A stretch of DNA of 28,283 bases. Origin: an uncultured Bacilli bacterium (GTDB taxonomy: Bacteria; Bacillota_I; Bacilli_A; ML615J-28; CAG-698). Made by a program: the position numbers and the translations under genes. The stretch lies in contig CANQJU010000003.1 of the NCBI GenBank assembly GCA_947624315.1, positions 1 to 28,283 of the forward strand, written 5' to 3'. The notes beneath the pieces are model-generated. The model saw only the letters and a program-made list of their open reading frames with translations, searched no databases and was not told where the DNA came from. Positions 23,330 through 28,283 of this stretch are shown in pieces (within the stretch, counting starts at the first letter, position 1; each line of letters starts with the position of its first letter).

Positions 23330-25450
23330 TTATATTTTATAAATTGTTGACCATAATATATTCTTAGTACATGCAAATGCAATAATTACAGCTGCAATAT
23401 AAAACAAATGAATAAAGATTGTTGGAAAATAATTATAGATCATAATCTCTTTTTTATTAAAACCTTTGTGTCTTAATAAATACATCTTTTCCCAATCTGA
23501 TTTTAAATATGCAAAATAGTATAAAGTATAAACAACTGCTATTACAACAATAGCTCCTAAAAATCCCATTATAACATATGGTTTAACGGCATTTATCTTT
23601 TCAACATCATTTGCTATTTTACTACTTCCCATATAATTGAAAAACATTTCTTTATTTAAATCTTTGACTAACTTTTTATAATCTTTACCATTAAAATCTA
23701 TTTGATATCCATCATATTTTTCATATAGATTTTCAGGAGCTAACATATCCAAACTTTCTAAAATATCATGGAAGGCATTTTCACTCACTTTAAAACAATA
23801 GTATGAAGAATTACCTGCTGTAGAAGTTGAAGCTCCTTTAAAGATAAATGTTTTGTCATAAACTTTTCCGTTTTCTTCTATATGTACCTGAATTTCTCTA
23901 CCAATTGCATCATTAATTTCTTTTATTTCTCCAAAATAAATCTTACTTATATATTCTTCATTAGGCATATCAATATTAAGTATTTTTTTAACATAATATG
24001 GATCAAGTAAACATTCATTGTCATTTTCTATTTTATAAACATTAGCAAAAGCATCAGGCGAAGTAGGACGAATTGTTGAAAAACTGTAGCGCTGATTGTT
24101 GCTTGTAAGATATACTGATTCAAGTTGACATTTAGGAGCAATTTTATTAAACGTTTCCTTATTTACAAAGTATTTACTATAATATGCATTAATTCTTTGT
24201 TCATATATTTCATTTTCTTTAGAAAAGTTTTCATCTTTACTTGGTTGATACTCTTCATAATCAGTATCATATTCAAATATTTTTAATTCATATGGCTCTT
24301 GATAATCAACTGTTTTAAATGCATATAGTTTTTCTTTAGTTTCATTATATTTTAATACTTCATTAATTAAATAGTCTGAACAATACAATGTATCATTCTC
24401 TAATTTTATTTCTTCACCATTCATATAAATACTATCTGTGACTACTAATTGATTAACATCAATTTTATTATAAACATTATTGTCATTAACAAGCGCTATA
24501 ATCATTTTTATATAATCTTCTTGTCTTGGCTTTGTTGTATCATATTGATTAACTAATTGCACACATTGATAATCATTGGTAAAGTTCTCATTACCATAAA
24601 AATAATTAATGCTATCTTTTAGTGATACATCTATTATTGCTTTTTTATTTACTGTTACTGCATAACATAAAAATATTAATACATATATTAAGGCATAAAT
24701 GATTATATGAAATGCCAAAGGTATTAATTTATTCTTTTTATAATTTTTAAAGGAATAACTTATTACTTTGTTGGCTTTCTCTTCGCTTGTCTTTTTTGTA
24801 CCTTCTTGTACTTGATTTTTTTCTTCTTGAAGCTTTCCTTCTTCTAGTCTTAATAGTACATCAGCTTTATCTTTAAAATCTTTTTCAAAATGAGATACAC
24901 ATATTACTAATGTTTCTTTCCCTAATTCAGCTATTTCTTGAACAAACAATGATGCTGAATTAACTTCTATGTTTCTTATTGGTTCATCCAAAATAGTAAT
25001 TTTAGCTTTTTTAATTATTGCAATAATTAAAGCTACTTTTTGGGTTTCTCCACTCGATAAAGTTGATACTTTCTTATTTAATATTTCATTTAAATAATAT
25101 TTATCTATATATTTTTGACTTTCTTCATATTTATCTTGAAGAATTAATTTTAAATTTTCTTTTACTGTTAAATATGGAAGCAAATTGTTTTCTGCTGTTA
25201 TATAAATAATATTATCTTTTACATAGTTTTCATTTAAATCCTTAGCGCTTACACTATCATAAAAAATATTACCTTGATAATCCTTATCATCAAATGCCAA
25301 TAGATTTAATAAAGTAGATTTTCCACTTACACTTCTTCCTAAAAGAACTACCAATCCTTTCTCAGGAAATTTATAACTAATATTATCTAATACTATTGCA
25401 TCTTTCTTAGAAATAACAAACGATTTAGTTAAGTTTTTTAATTCTATCAT
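23330..25450 (-). CDS. ABC transporter ATPase-permease fusion, partner protein, possibly short at the C-terminus
   Basis: 706 residues from the ATG at 25448-25450, which has AAAGGAG 8 nt upstream; the open frame continues upstream through the leader without a stop but is unlikely to be translated as this protein. The ABC domain has Walker A GRSVSGKST, signature LSSGETQKV and Walker B ITILDEP. The Q-loop Gln is replaced (YITAENNL) and the D-loop is atypical (IRNIEVN for the usual SALD), so this site may be the weaker one of a pair. One helix (HIIIYALIYVLIFLCYAV), an extracytoplasmic domain and two C-terminal helices follow. The fourth helix seen in the downstream partner is missing: the protein stops after NILWSTIYKI. 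Confidence 0.83.
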   Translation of the reverse strand: MIELKNLTKSFVISKKDAIVLDNISYKFPEKGLVVLLGRSVSGKSTLLNLLAFDDKDYQGNIFYDSVSAKDLNENYVKDNIIYITAENNLLPYLTVKENLKLILQDKYEESQKYIDKYYLNEILNKKVSTLSSGETQKVALIIAIIKKAKITILDEPIRNIEVNSASLFVQEIAELGKETLVICVSHFEKDFKDKADVLLRLEEGKLQEEKNQVQEGTKKTSEEKANKVISYSFKNYKKNKLIPLAFHIIIYALIYVLIFLCYAVTVNKKAIIDVSLKDSINYFYGNENFTNDYQCVQLVNQYDTTKPRQEDYIKMIIALVNDNNVYNKIDVNQLVVTDSIYMNGEEIKLENDTLYCSDYLINEVLKYNETKEKLYAFKTVDYQEPYELKIFEYDTDYEEYQPSKDENFSKENEIYEQRINAYYSKYFVNKETFNKIAPKCQLESVYLTSNNQRYSFSTIRPTSPDAFANVYKIENDNECLLDPYYVKKILNIDMPNEEYISKIYFGEIKEINDAIGREIQVHIEENGKVYDKTFIFKGASTSTAGNSSYYCFKVSENAFHDILESLDMLAPENLYEKYDGYQIDFNGKDYKKLVKDLNKEMFFNYMGSSKIANDVEKINAVKPYVIMGFLGAIVVIAVVYTLYYFAYLKSDWEKMYLLRHKGFNKKEIMIYNYFPTIFIHLFYIAAVIIAFACTKNILWSTIYKI

Positions 25451-25472
25451 TGTTTCATCTCCTTTATATAGC

Positions 25473-25498
25473 AAAAAACTCCCTTTATAAGAGAGCTT
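25473..25498 (-). terminator. Leader terminator (attenuator) before the ABC genes
   Basis: On the minus strand AAGCTCTC pairs with GGGAGTTT (25491-25498 with 25476-25483, two wobble pairs), extendable by two A-T pairs, then runs into TTTTTT (25473-25478). It lies about 22 nt upstream of the ABC start codon, so it can end transcription before the gene. Confidence 0.55.
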
Positions 25499-25521
25499 AT
25501 GTATTAATATAATTTGTCCTA

Positions 25522-25569
25522 TCATCCTACAAAACAATTATTATAACAAATCCCTCTTATAAAAATCAT
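25522..25569 (-). CDS. Possible 15-codon leader peptide of the ABC operon
   Basis: ATG at 25567-25569 opens a frame reading MIFIRGICYNNCFVG and ends with TGA at 25522-25524. Transcription from the promoter at 25581-25609 would start only about five bases upstream, so translation would be nearly leaderless; there is no Shine-Dalgarno. The frame covers the 5' arm of the possible antiterminator. It may be chance. Confidence 0.2.
   Translation of the reverse strand: MIFIRGICYNNCFVG
25554..25563 (-). promoter_or_regulatory. Possible antiterminator arm
   Basis: TTTATAAGAG on the minus strand is the exact complement of CTCTTATAAA at 25484-25493, which includes the 5' arm and loop of the leader terminator. 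Pairing of the two would prevent the terminator from forming. Confidence 0.4.
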
Positions 25570-25580
25570 TTTATGCCAAT

Positions 25581-25609
25581 ATTTTATCACTCTTTGATAG
25601 TGATTGCAA
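25581..25609 (-). promoter_or_regulatory. Promoter of the ABC operon with an internal palindrome
   Basis: TTGCAA (25604-25609), 17 bp, TAAAAT (25581-25586) preceded by TGA (extended -10). The spacer consists almost entirely of the inverted repeat ATCACT-CTTTGAT-AGTGAT (25586-25604), an arrangement expected for a repressor site. Confidence 0.6.
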
Positions 25610-25632
25610 GGGATTTGCTTTGTATGTCGTTT

Positions 25633-25857
25633 TTATTTTCGAAAATAATTTATAATTGAACTAGCAAAATTGATTTGCTTTTTCAGATTTTCAAGTTTAT
25701 CATATGTAGTCGTTTTGCTTTCTTTTTTAACAACTCTTTCAAACTCTTGCATATATTTAGAATCTAAATCTAAGTAATAATACCATTTGGGGTGTCTCCT
25801 TAGATATTCTAAATATATTTCATTGTTATATATTTTTTGTAATACTTCATCTTTCAT
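25633..25857 (-). CDS. ylbE: YlbE-like protein
   Basis: A 74-residue protein resembling the YlbE family of Bacilli: an N-terminal helix, the LRRHPKWYYYLDLDSKYMQEFE block (compare the QPQWYR..SR.P..IE.FE of B. subtilis YlbE) and a C-terminal helical tail ASSIINYF. Function unknown. Its ATG directly follows the ylbD TAG stop, reproducing the ylbD-ylbE order of B. subtilis, which strengthens the call. Confidence 0.75.
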   Translation of the reverse strand: MKDEVLQKIYNNEIYLEYLRRHPKWYYYLDLDSKYMQEFERVVKKESKTTTYDKLENLKKQINFASSIINYFRK

Positions 25858-26232
25858 CTAATCCCACCAATCATTATATGCACTGGATACAATGGGGGCC
25901 ACAGTTCCACGATTTCCGCCAACAGTTTGAGCAATTTGTATTACTTTTTGTATAGTATTAAGGGTTTTATTTAAATCATCAGGATTGATTTTTTTGATAT
26001 ATGAAACAATATTTTTAACACTATCCATATTAATGGATAAATTATTACCATTTTGACTTACCACATTATTTGCTTCAACTGTTAAATATTTTTCCCATTG
26101 AGGATCGTTTTCTCCAAAAAGAACCCATTCCTCATATACATTTTGCCATGTTCTAGTACCACTACGCACTTCGTCGCGGATTTTATTATGTTTAGAAACA
26201 AAAGATTTAAATTCATCCATTCGTGATTGCAT
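25858..26232 (-). CDS. ylbD: YlbD-like protein (putative spore coat family)
   Basis: 124 residues. The N-terminal FKSFVSKHNKIRDEVRSGTRTWQNVYEEWVLFGENDPQWEKY closely follows the FVK.HP..I.EVRKG..TWQ.FYEDWYLLGE.D..W pattern of YlbD. The C-terminal part is helical and ends AYNDWWD. The family has been annotated as a coat protein, but the role is not established. GGAGGAG lies 6 nt before the ATG. It forms a tight unit with ylbE; no strong promoter was recognised upstream, and it may be read from rsuA. Confidence 0.78.
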   Translation of the reverse strand: MQSRMDEFKSFVSKHNKIRDEVRSGTRTWQNVYEEWVLFGENDPQWEKYLTVEANNVVSQNGNNLSINMDSVKNIVSYIKKINPDDLNKTLNTIQKVIQIAQTVGGNRGTVAPIVSSAYNDWWD

Positions 26233-26284
26233 TTTTTCTCCTCCTAATATAATTTATTAAGAAAAGAATAAAATGGTTACCTTT

Positions 26285-26992
26285 TTATATATTTTCTTTT
26301 AATCTTTCAATTTCTTCATCGGTTAGTTCTCTATATTCTCCTTCTTTTAGATTTTCATCTAAAATGAGATTACCGATAGCGATTCTTTTTAAATATATTA
26401 CTTCTTTGCCTAAAGAGTGACACATCTTTTTTATTTGATGATACTTCCCTTCACTAATAGATAAATAAGCCTCGTGTTCATTTATTATCTCAAGTTTAGC
26501 CGGTTTTGTATGGTAAAGTTTTCCTTTTCCATCATATAAATCCATACCTTTTTTACAAGATTCTATATCATCTATAGTAAACTTTCCATCGACTTGAACA
26601 AAATACTTTTTAAAGCATGTTTTTTTAGGTGAGGTTAATTGATGAGCCATTTTTCCATCGCTTGTTAAAAGGATAAGTCCAACTGTATCCATATCTAATC
26701 TCCCGACAATCGATAAATTGACCTTATCGTATCCTTTGATTAAATCAAGGACAGTAGGTAACTTGTTATCGAAGGTTGCTGAAAGGTATCCTTTAGGTTT
26801 ATTTAGCATTAAATAATAGACTTCTTTGAAATTTAATTTATTATCATCTAAAAAAACATCTTCACCATTAACATTCCAATCATTTTTAATAGCTACTTTA
26901 GTTCCTATTTTTACCCTTCCACTTTTAATAATATCACGAGCTTCTTTTCTGGTTACTCCCAAAGCTCGACATACAAATTTATCAATTCGCAT
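26285..26992 (-). CDS. rsuA: RsuA/RluB-family pseudouridine synthase
   Basis: Converts a specific rRNA uridine to pseudouridine, most likely U516 of 16S rRNA. 235 residues: an S4 domain at 1-60 (MRIDKFVCRALGVTRKEARDIIKSGRV) and the catalytic domain with YLMLNKPKGY and GRLDMDTVGLILLTSDG, in which D100 is the catalytic Asp. SISEGKYHQIKKMCHSLG and LKEGEYRELTDEE complete an RsuA-like C-terminus. The exact target among RsuA/RluB/RluE cannot be fixed from sequence alone. Ribosome binding site weak (AGTGTG). Confidence 0.88.
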   Translation of the reverse strand: MRIDKFVCRALGVTRKEARDIIKSGRVKIGTKVAIKNDWNVNGEDVFLDDNKLNFKEVYYLMLNKPKGYLSATFDNKLPTVLDLIKGYDKVNLSIVGRLDMDTVGLILLTSDGKMAHQLTSPKKTCFKKYFVQVDGKFTIDDIESCKKGMDLYDGKGKLYHTKPAKLEIINEHEAYLSISEGKYHQIKKMCHSLGKEVIYLKRIAIGNLILDENLKEGEYRELTDEEIERLKENI

Positions 26993-27044
26993 TTAATTCA
27001 CACTTTCTTTTATCTCTCATATATATAAATAGAGGAGAGGATTT

Positions 27045-27317
27045 ATGATGTTTAATAAAAGAGGCACCCAAAATCAACCTAATTTTGGGGAATTTAATGA
27101 AAGAATGGGATATCCACAAGGCATGAATTTTCAAGATCCCAATATGAGTAGTATGTATCCCAATTTGCAATATGAAAGAATTCAATTTGAAATTAAAGAA
27201 AATCGGAGAAGAATTAACAATTTAGCCAAGCGCATTATTCGTATTGAAAATTATTTACGAATAAGAGATACTTCCGATTATCCAATAACTGAGGATGATC
27301 CTAACTTTCCATTATAG
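27045..27317 (+). CDS. Small protein with coiled-coil C-terminus, unknown function
   Basis: 90 residues. The first 40 are rich in Asn, Gln, Pro, Met and Gly (likely disordered), followed by a strongly basic amphipathic helix (YERIQFEIKENRRRINNLAKRIIRIENYL, in two parts about 43-71) and an acidic tail. The pattern resembles small Bacilli proteins found near spore genes, but I do not recognise the family. GAGGAGAGG precedes two tandem ATGs (27045 and 27048). It is divergent from rsuA, with only 52 nt between, and its end overlaps the converging gene by 17 bp. Confidence 0.65.
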   Translation: MMFNKRGTQNQPNFGEFNERMGYPQGMNFQDPNMSSMYPNLQYERIQFEIKENRRRINNLAKRIIRIENYLRIRDTSDYPITEDDPNFPL

Positions 27318-27549
27318 ATTTCATTACTTTATATATAGAAATATGTGACTTTTCATAAAGCATTTTATCATATTGTTTTTCCAAAATCTTACTGCGCAAA
27401 ATATTTTGATATTCATGATATTTAGTAATTAATTCTTGTTTATTAACTTTTTTAGTTTTTGTTTTTTCAATTAAAGTAAAAAACTCAATGATTTTAATAA
27501 TTTCATAAGCATTAAACAAGTCATAATCAATCTTATATTCTGTATTCAT
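27301..27549 (-). CDS. UPF0223 family protein (YktA-like)
   Basis: 82 residues. The sequence follows the UPF0223 pattern: an N-terminal YKIDYDLFNAYEIIKIIEFF (compare W-T-x-E-E-V-I-D-V-I-N-F-F), IEK, KQELITKYHEYQNILRSK..EKQ (compare Y..FK.IVPSK.EEKQ) and SIYKVMKSI at the end. The usual P-S-K is R-S-K here, and the family's central AYE is changed. Function unknown; a small helical protein conserved in Bacilli. GGTGAT precedes the ATG. Confidence 0.65.
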   Translation of the reverse strand: MNTEYKIDYDLFNAYEIIKIIEFFTLIEKTKTKKVNKQELITKYHEYQNILRSKILEKQYDKMLYEKSHISIYKVMKSIMES

Positions 27550-27666
27550 TTATAATCACCATTATTATTTTACCAAAAAAATAAGTATAAATAAACAAAA
27601 ATATTAGGTAATTACACTAGCAGCATTATTTTTAAAACATATAATAACATCGAAAGGAGGTAAATT

Positions 27667-27804
27667 ATGTACGCAGGATATGGTAACTATGGATGCTGCC
27701 AATCTAATGGAAACAACTTCGGTGGATATGGCTATGCATTAATTTTAGTATTGTTTATTTTATTGGTTATTATTGGTTCAACAGCTTTAGGAAATAGATT
27801 CTAA
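27667..27804 (+). CDS. YjcZ-family small membrane protein
   Basis: A 45-residue peptide below the usual ORF length cutoff. It has a Gly/Tyr/Asn-rich N-terminus (MYAGYGNYGCCQSNG) followed by GGYGYALILVLFILLVIIG, the hallmark of YjcZ-type sporulation peptides (GYG.GFALI.VLFILLIIVG), and a short tail TALGNRF. A CC pair lies at 10-11. AAAGGAGG (27653-27660) is 6 nt before the ATG. A TATAAT (27640-27645) lies upstream without a good vegetative -35. In Bacillus such peptides are made during sporulation. Confidence 0.85.
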   Translation: MYAGYGNYGCCQSNGNNFGGYGYALILVLFILLVIIGSTALGNRF

Positions 27805-27808
27805 ATAA

Positions 27809-27832
27809 AAAGAGGAGTTATTCCTCTTTTTT
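27809..27832 (+). terminator. Terminator of the YjcZ-like gene
   Basis: An 8-bp stem AAAGAGGA/TCCTCTTT (27809-27816 with 27822-27829), 5-nt loop and T run to 27832, just after the stop. Confidence 0.82.
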
Positions 27833-27883
27833 AATTGCAATTTTTTTCTTTTTTTGTTAATATAATAGTGTGAGGTTAGAAAT

Positions 27884-28283
27884 ATGATATTATATAATGA
27901 TATTATTAAAGAAAATAATGAAGATTTACGAAAGAAATCTGTGGAAGTTGAGTTACCTTTATCTAATGAAGATATAGAAATCTTAAAAGAGTTAGATGAT
28001 TATTTAACTCATGGATACGATAGTGAATTTGTTAAAAAGAACAATATTCGCCCTGGTGTTGGTATTGCTGCCCCCCAAATTGATGTTTTAAAGCGCATGT
28101 TTGTCATTCAAGCCTATGATGAAAAGGGTGAATTCCATCATTACTGTGTAATAAATCCTAAAATAATCTCTCATTCTGAGGCTTTAACGTATTTAGAATC
28201 GGGAGAAGGATGCTTATCAGTCGATAGAGATGTTAAAGGTTTGATTTTTCGCCCTAAAAAAATAAAAGCTAATTGCTTTTTAT
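27884..28283 (+). CDS. def: Peptide deformylase, 3' end beyond the window
   Basis: Removes the formyl group from the initiating methionine of new proteins. The first 133 codons are present and the frame is open to the window edge. Motif I reads GVGIAAPQ and motif II reads EGCLSV, whose Cys ligates the active-site metal; the HExxH motif lies beyond the edge. The inserts before motif I (THGYDSEFVKKNNIRPG) fit the longer Gram-positive type II enzymes (about 185 residues). GAGGT lies about 9 nt before the ATG. Confidence 0.93.
   Translation, partial: MILYNDIIKENNEDLRKKSVEVELPLSNEDIEILKELDDYLTHGYDSEFVKKNNIRPGVGIAAPQIDVLKRMFVIQAYDEKGEFHHYCVINPKIISHSEALTYLESGEGCLSVDRDVKGLIFRPKKIKANCFL

Noticed and set aside
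25451..25537. Upstream extension of the first ABC protein
   Set aside because: In frame and open, but it spans the leader terminator; the ATG at 25450 has a good ribosome binding site and begins the ABC domain normally.
26982..27185. 67-codon minus-strand frame beside rsuA
   Set aside because: Antisense to the small + gene at 27045, which has the strong ribosome binding site and protein-like composition.
1..28283. Mycoplasma-like genetic code, CRISPR, tRNA, insertion sequence or prophage
   Set aside because: Several genes end in TGA that cannot be read through sensibly (trmD, the ATPase); no repeat-spacer arrays, cloverleaf genes, transposase or phage motifs were seen.

Overview
The window is AT-rich (roughly 30% G+C by eye) and densely packed. 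TGA is used as a stop (trmD, the P-type ATPase), so the genetic code is standard rather than the Mycoplasma code. T-box leaders, Spx, CcpA, an L19 leader, KhpA, YlbD/YlbE, a UPF0223 protein and a YjcZ-type small protein together indicate a low-GC Firmicute of the Bacilli. An uncultured, gut-type lineage near the Erysipelotrichales/RF39 groups is my inference. MurC, an LtaS-type enzyme and lipoproteins show a walled cell. YjcZ and YlbD hint at sporulation ancestry.

Layout. 1-1.8 kb: a CYTH-domain protein (+), Spx (-) and a zinc-ribbon membrane protein (+). 1.86-5.0 kb: trpS (+) and tyrS (-) converge, each behind a T-box leader with a visible specifier codon (TGG for Trp, TAC for Tyr); a GNAT gene follows tyrS. 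5.0-9.5 kb: a CcpA-like regulator, murC and an LtaS-type lipoteichoic acid synthase, all on -. 9.6-13.2 kb: two large surface lipoproteins on -, one with four Ig-like domains and a beta-helix and one a serpin. 13.4-20.9 kb: the cluster rpsP-khpA-rimM-trmD-rplS, broken into pieces. A zinc-efflux module (CzrA-type repressor plus P1B ATPase) sits between khpA and rimM. A rhodanese-like lipoprotein, gpsA and a GNAT gene sit between trmD and rplS. 21.0-25.6 kb: two tandem ATPase-permease fusion ABC proteins behind an unusual leader. 25.6-28.3 kb: ylbE, ylbD, an RsuA-type pseudouridine synthase, small proteins of unknown role, a YjcZ-like peptide missed by a length cutoff, and the 5' part of peptide deformylase cut by the window edge.

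How the parts work together. Most transcription units can be delimited by eye: promoters with consensus-like -35/-10 or extended -10 elements, and hairpin-plus-T-run terminators. The points most worth a second look are: essential trmD/rimM lying downstream of, and overlapping with, a zinc-responsive efflux operon; a putative attenuator and promoter-embedded palindrome before the ABC pair; a possible Shine-Dalgarno-masking hairpin before murC; the lipoprotein serpin; and a nearly identical 62-bp inverted repeat formed by the two T-box terminators. No gene-free stretch exceeds 300 bases. I saw no tRNA, rRNA, CRISPR array, transposase or prophage gene.
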